Shown piece after piece: positions 55,285 to 64,000 of a stretch of DNA of 64,000 nucleotides. Position numbers and translations under genes: made by a program. Position 1 is the first letter of the stretch, and each line of letters starts with the position of its first letter. The stretch is from Charina bottae. Taxonomy: Eukaryota > Chordata > Lepidosauria > Squamata > Charinaidae. The stretch is from assembly GCA_023362775.1 (NCBI GenBank), contig JALMGJ010000002.1, positions 105,971,981-106,035,980 on the forward strand, written 5' to 3'. Under the pieces are notes generated by a model, which worked only from the letters and a program-made list of their open reading frames with translations, did no database searches and was not told where the DNA came from.

Positions 55285-55929
55285 GATGGGAGATTGAGCT
55301 ATGAGGATGTTTGGTCTGGTGCCTGGGGGAAGGGTAACTTTGTGTTTAACTATGTTTCATGGATTGCTGTGAGCCGCCTAGAGTCATTGTATGAAAATAG
55401 GCTGCCACACAAGTCCTGTAAATAAATAAATAAAAGTGATTGACAATACAGTGTCAGATGATGGGTCCGTCAGGTCAGATGGTACTCAACATGCTACTGA
55501 GGAATCGCTGAGCATCTTAAAGTATTAATGGTATTTATGACACAGCTAGATTAAAAACTTTCAGATGTCTTGTTGCTGATGTTGACATACAAGGAAAGAA
55601 AATCTGAAGCTGCAAAGATAGAATTACAGTGGGAATGTGGAATGTAAGAAACATGAAGATGGGAAAGCTCAACACAGTGAAAGAGGATATTAATCAACTA
55701 CTTACTGACATCTTAGGCAACAGCAAATTGAAATGATCTGGATGTGGACACTTTCATTCAGAAAAACCTTTTATTTAATACTTAGGACACAAAATATAAA
55801 GAAGGAACTGTGTTGCTATCATAATCAGGAAGGATGCAGCAACAACAGTACTTGGGTACAATGTCAATGATTGAATAATATCAATTGGATTTTGCAGACA
55901 GACTTTAATGTGAACTTTATACTCCAACC

Positions 55930-58868
55930 ACTTATTTATTTTATTTATTTATTTATTGAATTTATTCCCCGCCCATCTCCCATACAAGGGACTCTGGGCG
56001 GGTCACAACAATCAAAGTTAAAAACGATACAATAAAAGTCTAAAAAATACAATATAAATAGATAAAATACAAGATGAAGGACGTAGGGAACGTAGCATAG
56101 ATAGTGTTGTTACGGGGCTAGCCAACCCCAGGAGGCGCTACCGCCTCTATTGTCCCAGGCCAGGTGGCAGAGCCAGGTCTTAAGGGCCTTCCGAAAGGTC
56201 AGGAGGGAGGGGGCCAGTCTCACCTCCGGGGGCAAGATATTCCACAGGGCGGGCGCTATCGCAGAGAAGGCACGCCTTCTGGACCCCACTAGATGGAACT
56301 CTCTTGTTGAGGGGGTCCGAAGCATGCCCTCTCTGCATGCACGGGTGGGGCGGGCCGACGTTATCGGGATGAGACGGTCCCTCAGGTACCCTGGTCCTAT
56401 GCCATGTAGGGCTTTAAAGGTGATCACCAACACCTTGAATTGGACCCGGAAGCAAACTGGCAGCCAATGCAGCTCGCGAAGCAGAGGTGTTACATGGGCC
56501 GATCTCCTGGCCCCCGTAACTGCTCCCGCCGCCGCATTCTGCACCAGCTGAAGCTTCCGGATACTCTTCAAGGGTAGCCCCATGTAGAGCGCATTACAAT
56601 AGTCTATACGGGAGATGACAAGGGCGTGAGTGACTGTTCGGAGGGCCTCCTGATCCAGGAAAGGGCGCAACTGGCGCACAACTCGAAGCTGTGCAAAGGC
56701 CCTCCTGGCCACGACTGCCACCTGCTCTTCGAGCAGGAGTCGCGAGTCCAGGAGGACCCCCAGATTCCGCACTGGGTCCGAGTGGGGTAGTGCAACTCCA
56801 CCCAGAACCAAAGATGACAACTTCCCGGATCCAGGGGGGCCGTCAATCCACAGCCACTCCGTCTTACCAGGGTTCAGTTGAAGCCTGTTGTTCCCCATCC
56901 AGGCCCCCACAGCCTCCAGGCACTGAGATAAGGCATTGACCGCATCACTTACTTCACCCGGGATGGAGATGTATAACTGGGTATCATCGGCATATTGGTG
57001 ATACCTCATCCCGTGGTGACAGATGATTTCGCCCAGCGGCTTGATGTAGATGTTGAATAGGAGAGGAGAGAGAACCGACCCCTGAGGCACCCCACAAGTC
57101 AGGGGTCTCGGGTCAGCTCTCTCCTCCCCTATCAACACCGACTGGGAACGGCCCTGGAGGAAGGAGGCGAACCAGCGCAAAACCACGCTGCCCGCCCCAA
57201 ACTCCTCGAGCCGTCCCAAAAGTATACCGTGGTCGACGGTATCAAAAGCCGCTGAGAGATCTAAGAGAGCAAGGATGGACGCACTCCCTCCATCCCGCTC
57301 TCGCCAGAGATCATCCATAAGCGCGACCAATGAGGTCTCTGTCCCATATCCCGGCCTGAAACCTGACTGAAAGGGGTCCAGATAATCCGTTTCCTCCAGA
57401 ATCCTCTGGAGTTGCAACGCCACCGCCCTTCTCAACCACCTTTCCCAAAAAGGGAAGGTAGGAGACTGGGCGAAAATTGCCCAGGATGGTAGGGTCCAGG
57501 GATGGTTTCTTGAGGAGGGGGTGCACCAGCGCCTCCTTAAAGGCAGCCGGCAACACCCCCTCACTCAAGGACGAATTTATAATCGCCTGGACCCAGCCAC
57601 ATGTCACCTCACTAGCTGATTTAACCATCCAGGAGGGACATGGGTCAAGTTGGCATGTGGTGGCGTTTACAATCGGGAGGATCCTGTCTACTTCATCAGG
57701 CCCAACAGGATCAAACTGCTCCCAGATAACATGGCAAGTACGGGCCTCTGGCATCTCCCCAGATCTTATCCCCCGCTTGGAGTCTAACTTGGAATGAATC
57801 TGAGCGATTTTGTCCTGCAGATGCTCAGAAAACTCTTCCGATCGGCCCTGTAAATGGGTCTCCCCTTGCTCCTGACCCAAAAGCGATCTTGTAATCTTAA
57901 ACAGGGCCGTCGGGCGGCATTCTGCGGATGCAATAAGAGCGGAGAAATATTCACGTTTCGCCGCTCTTACCGCCACAAGGTAGGCCTTAACTGCGGCTCT
58001 AGATTGTGTTTGGTCAGATTCAGTCTTCGTCTTTCTCCAGCGGCGCTCTAGACGTCTCTTAACCCTCTTCAAAGCCCTCAGCTCATCCGTAAACCACGGC
58101 GAGTGACGGGCCGAACAGGGCCGGAGAGGTCGCACAGGCGCGATCTTGTCCAGAGCCCTGGCCGCTTCTCTATTCCAGGCTGCGGCCAGGACCTCCACTG
58201 GACCGTGAAGCAAGTCCTCGGGAATAACCCCCAGCTCCTTCTGAAACCTCACTGGGTCCATCAGTCGCCGAGGGCGGACCAATCGAGTAGGTCCCGCCTC
58301 CCTGCGGAGTGGGGCAGCAGAGGAGAGTCTCAGGGTCACCAGGGCGTGGTCTGACCATGACAATGGGGAAAGATGTAACTCTCCCCTCAGATCACATTGC
58401 CACTGCTCGGACAAGAAAACTAAGTCCGGGGTGAGACCACTGTCACGAGTCGGGTCACGAATAATCTGAGACAGGCCCATAGCTGCCATGGTAGCCATGA
58501 ACTCCCGGGCCGCCTCCGAGGACCGCCCCAGGGACGGCAAATTGAAGTTCCCCAGAACCATAAGTCTGGGGAACTCCACCGCCAACCCCGAGACAGCCTC
58601 GAGCAGCTCAGGCAGGGAGGTCGCTACGCAGCAGGGAGGCTGGTACAGCAGCAACACTCCCAACTGTTCTCGTGAACCCAACTTGAAAAACAGGGTCTCA
58701 CACCCGGTCACTTGTGGAGCAGCGCCCCTGAAGGCCACAAGGGACTCTGGGATGACAACTGCCACCCCTCCTCCCCTACCCCGGTGTCTCGGCTGATGCC
58801 ACACCCGAAACCCAGCTGGGCACATTTCCGAGAGGGCTACTCCCCCCTCTGGGCCCAGCCAGGTCTCT
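55930..58868 (-). mobile_element. L2/CR1-group LINE, ~2.9 kb, nearly intact coding
   Basis: The 3' end on the minus strand is GCCCAGAGTCCCTTGTATGG...GGGCGGGGAATAAATTCAAT and (AAAT)n at the low-coordinate side. The 5' truncation point (58868) falls exactly in the endonuclease motif 'ETWLGPEGG'. It is inserted in an older RTE. Its CpG content is high compared with other L2 copies here, as expected for a young copy. Confidence 0.9.
56110..58867 (-). pseudogene. L2 ORF2 (endonuclease-RT), single frameshift
   Basis: The frame runs from 58867 ('ETWLGPEGG') through 'RGRGGGVAVVIPESL', 'LMVLGNFNLP' (GDFN-like, with Asn replacing Asp), 'LTPDLVFLSEQW' and 'WSDHALVTL' (SDH). Then come the linker ('SPWFTDELRALKRVKRRLER') and RT start ('HPLLKKPSLDPT...NFRPVSYLPFLGKVVE'). 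One extra base near 57430 shifts the frame. The second half then continues from 'RAVALQLQRIL' through 'LLDLSAAFDTVDHGILL', 'CGVPQGSVLSPLLF', 'YHQYADDTQLYI' (YADD 56983-56994) and 'SRIDYCNALYMGLPLK' to the end at 56110. About 915 codons in total. The N-terminal ~50 residues of the endonuclease and ORF1 are missing. Confidence 0.87.
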
Positions 58869-59330
58869 TATGCAGAAGAGAAAGCAGTTGACCAATTTCA
58901 TATGCTCAAGATCAATCTGAAATCTACAAATCATGCAAACAAGACATGGTGGTTGGAGACCGGAATGCCAAAGTTAGAAATAACAGAGAGGAAAACACAG
59001 TTGGACTGTATGGTCTAGGAAACAGAAATGAAACAGGAGAATGACTTATCAGTTTCTGCCAATCCAGTTATGTCTTCATTTTTAATACATTCTTTAAACA
59101 ACTGAACAGCACCTATGTATATACAGACATCACCAGATGGAGTACACAGAAATCAAATTAATTATATTATTGGTACAAGGAGATGGAAGAGCTCAGCTGA
59201 AGTTGATCATAAACTGCTCACGTGCAAGTTTGAAGCTAAAGTGGAAGTTGGCACAATAAAATCTTGAGTATATCTCCACCATTTTCAATGAGAACATCAA
59301 GAATCACTTTGAAGCCCTGAACCTCAAGAT

Positions 59331-60379
59331 ATCCTAAAATATTTTCTATTGTTTATTCTGATTCCTTCCTTGAGAAAGTCAGCATAGGCTCAGTTATGTG
59401 TCTTATCACTTTTGTAATACAGATGGAAAGATTTAACCCAGCCTCTTGGTAATCTCCCTATTCTCCTTGAACATCCCTTTCACTCCTTTGCCTTTAACAG
59501 TCTAACTGCTTTCTTGGGTGTATTCTGCTTCAATTATATTTCTTAAAGTTCTTATTGTTTCCCTTGATACTTGTATAATATATTCCTCAAATTGTTTTCT
59601 TTTTCTTTTAGTATAAAAATTTCTGCCAGACTGTATACTCTCTCCCTCACCCTCTCCCTCTCCCTCTCCCTCTCTCTCTGTGGTTATTAAGACAGGCTTT
59701 CAATTTCCTAACCATTCCAAAGTAAAGTTATTTAGGATATTGGTTCCTTTGCCATAGCCTGAGCATAAATGTAACTAGTCTAGGAAAGGGTAATTCAAGT
59801 CCCTCATTATTACAACTTCTCTGTTTTCTTTCACCATCTCAAGATCACCCTTAGCATTTCAATCAGTGGTAGCATATCCCTAGATCTAATTTATATCTGT
59901 GACAGATGTTGCCACCCATTGTAATTCAATGAAAGGATCTAGTCTTCCAGATTTTATAACTTCCTTGTTATCAAGAGCAGTTCCTCTCCCAACACACTCT
60001 TTCCTTTCAATTAAGTTTTTACCCAGGAAGGACCATGTCACATCGATTATCAGTTTCAACAGGTTTATGTTATATCCATTATAACCATGTTCTTGTTCAC
60101 AACCAACTACTCTAATTCTCCCACCTTGGCTCAGAGACTTCTAATACTAGTACAGAGAAACCTATATACTATGTTCTTTTTCAAGTGTAGTTATTGTGAC
60201 CCTTTTCCTGAGACTTTCTGTCTTACATTTAAAATTCAAATGTCATGTCAACCCATTAATCTGCTTCTACTTTGTAAATTTCTACACCTTTCTAAACTAA
60301 ATGCTACCTAGCACTTATTGGCTTGCACCTGAGATCAAGTTGTAATGGTTTGTATACATTCTGTTGTTATGTGCCAGCA
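59331..60379. other. Unique or unrecognised old repeat sequence
   Basis: No coding frame recognised. It contains a (CTCCCT)n tract at 59640-59680. The sequence resumes, by appearance, at 61757 after the hAT element. Confidence 0.35.
59640..59680. repeat. (CTCCCT)n tract
   Basis: Homopyrimidine hexamer repeat of about 40 bp. Confidence 0.9.
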
Positions 60380-60387
60380 ACCTAGAT

Positions 60388-61748
60388 CAAGGGTCGGAAA
60401 TGGCAGCTCGCGAGCCAGATCTGCCTCTTTGGCCCCTCGGCTCTGGCTCTCTCTCTCTGTCTGCCGCCCGACATCCGGAAAGCCGGTCTCCGGAAGCAGA
60501 GCGAACCCTGGGGAAGAAACAGACGCTGATTGGTGGAGGCTCAGAAGGAAGGACGCCTCCACCAATCAGCGCGCGCCAAAGGGGAGCAGAGAGGCGGGCT
60601 GAACAAGGTGAAGCCCGATTGGCCCTGCTACCCAGAGGCGCTCCAAAAAGACCGGTGCGGGGCCTCGCTCAGCTGCGCTGGGCTGTGAAGCTGGACGAGC
60701 TGCCGGACCTGGAGCGCTTCCGCGCACAGCTGAGCAAGGCCCCGCGCCGGTCTTTTTGGAGCGCTTCCGCGCGCAGCTGAGCGAGGCCCCGCGCCGGTCT
60801 TTTTGGAGCGCTTCCGCGCGCAGCTGAGCGAGGCCACGCGCCGGTCTTTTTGGAGCGCTTCCGCCCGCAGCTGAGCGAGGCCCCGCGCCGGTCTTTTTGG
60901 AGCGCTTCCGCGCGCACCTGAGCGAGGCCCTGTGCTGGTCTTTTTGGAGCGCATTTCCACAGCCCAGCGCTCCGCTGCGCGCGGAAGCGCTCCAAAAAGA
61001 CCGGCGTGGGGCCTCGCTCAGCTGCGCGCAGAAGCGCTCCAAAAAGACCGGCGCGGGGCCTCGCTCAGCTGCGCTGTGAAGCTGGACGAGCCGTCGGACC
61101 TGGAGCTCCGCGCGCAGCTGAGCGAGGCCCCGCGCCGGTCTTTTTGGAGCGCTTCCGGGCGCAGCGGAGCGCTGGGCTGTGGAAATGCGCTCCAAAAAGA
61201 CCGGCGTGGGGCCTCGCTCAGCTGCGCGCGGAAGCGCTCCAAAAAGACCGGCGTGCGGCCTCGCTCAGCTGCGCGCAGAAGCGCTCCAAAAAGACCAGCG
61301 CGGGGCCTCGCTCAGCTGCGCTGTGAAGCTGGACGAGCCGCCGGACCTGGAGCGCTTCCGCACGCAGCTGAGCAAGGCCCCGCGCCGGTCTTTTTGGAGC
61401 ACTTCTGTGCGCAGCTGAGCGAGGCCCCACGCCGGTCTTTTTGGAGCGCTTCCGCGCGCAGCGGAGCGCTGGGCTGTGGAAATGCGCTCCAAAAAGACCG
61501 GCACGGGGCCTCGCTCAGCTGCGCGCGGAAGCGCTCCAGGTCCGGCGGCTCATCCAGCTTCACAGCTCAGCGCCAGCGCCAGCGCCAAACGCACTCCCTT
61601 CCGCGCGATTGGCTCCTGCCCGCAAACCCCGCCCCCTTCCACGCGATTGGCCCCCGCCCGCAAACCCCGCCCCCTGGCTCTCGAGCATTTCAAAATGTGC
61701 ACGAGCATGCCAAAATGGCTCCCGGCATAAAAAGTTTGCCAAGCCCTG
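60388..61748. mobile_element. 1.36-kb hAT-type element with strand-switching array
   Basis: Identical ACCTAGAT flanks it (60380-60387, 61749-61756). The left end is CAAGGGTCGGAAATGGCAGC. The right end on the minus strand is CAGGGCTTGGCAAACTTTTT. The interior is G+C- and CpG-rich. It holds (i) 'GACGCTGATTGGTGGAGGC'-type CCAAT-box inverted units near 60520-60570, (ii) the 47-bp array at 60642-61500, and (iii) two repeats of CGATTGGC...CGCAAACCCCGCCCC (61600-61675) that match the interior of the MITE at 29722. No transposase. Confidence 0.85.
60642..61500. repeat. 47-bp motif array alternating in orientation
   Basis: The unit (GGTCTTTTTGGAGCGCTTCC, then GCGCGCAGCTGAGCGAGGCC, then CCGCGCC) starts with GGTCTTTTTGGA in plus orientation at 60749, 60796, 60843, 60890, 60937, 61137, 61387 and 61434. 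The reverse form TCCAAAAAGACC is at 60642, 60991, 61038, 61191, 61238, 61285 and 61488. Adjacent same-strand units are spaced exactly 47 bp. Other segments (AAGCTGGACGAGC..., GCGCTGGGCTGTGGAAATGC) sit at the switch points and are themselves inverted in other places. Long antisense open frames here are by-products. Confidence 0.95.
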
Positions 61749-61756
61749 ACCTAGAT

Positions 61757-62331
61757 GAAATTTGGATCAAACAGAATCTCTCTTATACATGTTTGGTTTG
61801 CCCAAAAATGTTTTCTAGTGCCAAAAATATCTAAACCCCTCTACCTAATATCACCATCTCATCCACACATTGAAATCTTGGAACTCTGCCTGCGGAGATA
61901 GACTTGCATGGCAAATAGCATTGCCGGGACACTACCTTAAGAATCAAGTGTTTCATCCTGCTGTTCCACAACTTCAGTTTAGCTTTCATGACTGGGCAAC
62001 TACATTGCCCAATGTGATTAGCACCACCATGGACCAGAATCACCAACTGCATACTTAAGACTGTGTAGCTGCTATTTAGATGGTGTGTGATATCAGCAAC
62101 CAAAAAGTCAAAAGATAAGGGAAAAGAAAAAGATAATTGGAAGAAAAGGAACTTCCTATTGAACTATATCAGAAGGATTAAATTTAACAATCAATCTGTT
62201 TCCATCAAGCAGCAGATGAAGTTTCAGCTAATTTTCAAAGCATCCAGTTTTTTCAGTAGTGACACCTGTAGCTATTTCAATCTCCTACCAATTCCTTTAT
62301 TTTCGATAATTTATTCTATTTTTATCAGTTA
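61757..62331. other. Unique sequence
   Basis: No recognised feature. It is the right-hand continuation of the region before the hAT element. Confidence 0.35.
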
Positions 62332-63125
62332 CTAGACAACCCCTAACCTGTTGGGTCATCCTTTCAGAGATATTTCCTTACCTAAACAGAGAAACAGAAT
62401 GACCATGGGTGGGCAAAAGAGCAGTGGGAGCGGGGGCGAATTCTGACTTCCTGCCGGCTTCCCCATTGACTTTACTTGTGGGAAGCTGGCAGGGAGCATC
62501 GGAAATCACTCTTCCTCCTCCTTGGCTGACCTGCTGAATTGCCAGACACTTTGCTGGGGGGAGGGGGAACAAAGGGAGCCATGGACCACAAGGAAAACTG
62601 TACCCCTGCTCCCCATCCTGGCATGTCCCCAGGATGGGGAGCAGGAAGGAAGAGGGTTCACCCTTTGACCGCCATGCCCCCAGGCAGCCCTACCTCGCCA
62701 GCAGGCATCCAAGTTGCTCCCTTGTCCTTCCCTCGCTGCCCACCACTGTAAAAAGATTTCAAATTTTGGCCTCGGTTCCAAAGCAGCCAATCATTGCTCA
62801 CCTATTCGGCCTTGCCACCAGCTAATTGGGTGCAGGGGCCAGAGGGAGATGGGAAAGAGGGCAGGGATACACACTTCCCATCTTCTCTTGTGCTATACAA
62901 CCTACAGGTTTCTGGGGAGTGTAGTCAGAAGGCACAGTGGCGCTGAAGCAGCCACAACTTTGCCAAATTTCAATCCCACATGAGTAATGGGTCCCGGATT
63001 TTGGACACATTCTAAGTTAGCCCATTTGAGGTACCTTGGTTCATAAACAGTTGCCCTATGATCCACCGTTTCGCCCAATTGAAGGTTACAAACAAACAGA
63101 CACAAGAGTTTTAGTAGTATATAGA
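62332..63125 (-). mobile_element. Possible Helitron-like element (weak)
   Basis: Read on the minus strand, the block starts with TCTATATACTACTAAAAC preceded by A (63126) and could end at CTAG (62332-62335) followed by T. This is the A|TC...CTRR|T arrangement of Helitrons. The start also resembles TCTATAT..-type Helitron 5' ends. No convincing 3' hairpin is visible and no Rep/helicase is encoded. The interior is G+C-rich and contains an inverted pair of CATCCTGG/CCAGGATG units (62619-62640). Confidence 0.2.
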
Positions 63126-63408
63126 TTATATTTATGGAACAATCTTGTGTTTATATTAGGTAAATATGCTATTTGCAGCAATATAGAGCATGCTTAAAAT
63201 TTTAAAGGGAAGGTTGGCTTGCAATGGAGAATGGTAAGATTTCAGACGACGAGGCTGAACAGTTTGAAAATATACAGCTCCTGAAAATACAACATGTCAG
63301 GAACAAGAACAGAATTTAACACTGCTCTTTCTGTGTCTTTATTTATTCAAGCAAAGACATCTAACAGATTCAGTGCATTGCTTCTCCAAAGGATATGATA
63401 GGATATAC

Positions 63409-63499
63409 AATCTCACTGACTGCCAATGAGGGGGATAAATTCAAATAATAAATGAATGAATGAATGAATGAATGAATGAATGAATGAATGAATGAATGA
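63409..63499 (+). repeat. LINE tail remnant with (AATG)n microsatellite
   Basis: AGGGGGATAAATTCAAATAA, an L2-type tail remnant, is followed by about 12 AATG units. The microsatellite probably grew from the LINE tail. Confidence 0.7.
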
Positions 63500-64000
63500 G
63501 AGGAGGGACCTATATGAAGCAACTGATTTACAGGGAGAAGATACAGAAGTTATAGCTTGGCTGCATAGTCTCACATATATTAATAGGCTGGATACATTAC
63601 CTTCTAGTTACCCAATATGATGCTCACAGTAACCAGAGTTCACACAAAACCTACCCTGAGCACTTTCCTTACACTATCCTTAAATGTTTAAAAATGTTAT
63701 TTTAATTTTAAATAAATGAAGCTGGTACGCTGGAAAACAAAGCACCAGGCCCACAATTATCTTCTTGAACAGATTACTTTAAATTTCCTATGCATGTTCT
63801 TAGAAAATAAAAATGATGGGTAGCTGCAGCCCAATGCCTTGTTCATAATTTTGCCTGCCTGCTCATAAAAAATAATAGATAAGCTTGAAGCTCATAATGA
63901 GTATTCAAGGAGACCATTTGCCAGAATGATCAGCCATTTTGTGAATGGATAATCCCACAGCATCCATTTTCTATGACATCCCCAAAATATCAATTTACAA
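63500..64000. other. Unique A+T-rich sequence
   Basis: Nothing recognised to the end of the window. Confidence 0.4.

Larger units (their letters stand above)
53570..55435 (+). mobile_element. L2/CR1-group LINE, 5'-truncated, older copy
   Basis: It begins upstream of the RT ('PILGLYGFG.LPSSLQPSLL'-like degenerate) and ends GTGAGCCGCCTAGAGTCATTG...CTGTAAATAAATAAATAAA. It is split by a solo LTR at 54512-54767. Many substitutions separate it from the L2 at 55930-58868. Confidence 0.85.
55441..59330 (+). mobile_element. RTE/Bov-B 5' region, split by an L2 insertion
   Basis: The parts are 55441-55929 and 58869-59330. They encode a decayed apurinic endonuclease: 'NVGCKKHEDGKAQ', and after the L2 'WWLETGMPKLEI' (a decayed GD.N.KV block), 'YIQTSPDGVHRNQINYIIGT' and 'RRWKSSAE'. 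These are characteristic of RTE-clade endonucleases. Joining the flanks gives a plausible continuous Y-T-P-T...A-E-E segment. No reverse transcriptase follows, so this is a 3'-deleted remnant. Confidence 0.7.

Noticed and set aside
60642..61500. CRISPR-like regular repeats
   Set aside because: The repeats are contiguous without unique spacers, alternate in orientation, and lie in a vertebrate hAT element with no cas genes.
60364..61834. Many long overlapping frames (up to 300 codons) with repeated 'KRSKKTGAG' or 'SFWSASA' units
   Set aside because: All are translations of the 47-bp array in different frames and strands, inside a hAT element. There is no sign of selection on one frame.

Overview
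The window is almost entirely layered transposable elements in an A+T-rich vertebrate background. The element mix is typical of squamate reptiles (lizards and snakes): Bov-B-type RTE LINEs with CAA-rich 3' tails, L2/CR1-group LINEs ending in AATAAA-type tails, L1, an R4/Dong-like LINE with a restriction-like endonuclease, Sauria-type SINEs, other tRNA-derived SINEs, hAT-type non-autonomous DNA transposons and solo LTRs. I found no host protein-coding exon, rRNA gene, functional tRNA gene or CRISPR array. The window is best read as an intergenic or deep-intron 'gene desert'. All coding sequence I can support belongs to mobile elements, and most of it is broken.

Layout. 1-8.4 kb: a retroelement remnant, a tRNA-SINE, a complete ~1.75-kb L1-like non-autonomous element with its own ~152-codon ORF, a Bov-B RT region, and an L1 3' end with an L2 inside it. 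8.4-20.8 kb: mostly unique sequence with two SINEs, one hAT MITE with an 8-bp target duplication and a DNA-transposon-like element holding a ~145-bp foldback. 20.8-31 kb: a dense nest of L1, two R4-like copies (one split by a 1.1-kb solo LTR, the other by a hAT MITE) and Bov-B copies (one carrying a composite SINE). 31.8-39 kb: an L1 with 5'UTR, ORF1 and the ORF2 start, whose ORF1 start is abutted by a hAT MITE, then L2 and a 267-bp solo LTR. 40.2 kb: a near-perfect 178-bp palindrome with hammerhead-ribozyme-like motifs on both arms. 42-46 kb: a Sauria SINE, Bov-B, a second copy of the novel L1-like element and a hAT MITE. 46-53 kb: mostly unique sequence, simple repeats, another Sauria SINE, a hAT MITE and a SINE. 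53.5-59.3 kb: two L2 copies, one nearly full length and nested in an older RTE endonuclease region. 60.4-61.7 kb: a 1.36-kb hAT-like element with fifteen copies of a 47-bp motif that switches strand six times. 62.3-63.1 kb: a weak Helitron candidate.

How the parts relate. Autonomous LINE families (Bov-B, L2, L1, R4) occur beside the SINEs that borrow their tails. Two tRNA heads (a Sauria-type head and a 'GAGCCAGTTTGGT' head) each occur with both a Bov-B-like and an L2-like tail. Nesting gives a relative order: L2 is younger than the RTE at 55-59 kb and the L1 at 7 kb; hAT MITEs are younger than the L1 and one R4 copy; solo LTRs are younger than an R4 and an L2 copy. Family assignments come from recognised protein motifs, terminal sequences and target-site duplications read by eye. 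Exact subfamily names need a repeat library.
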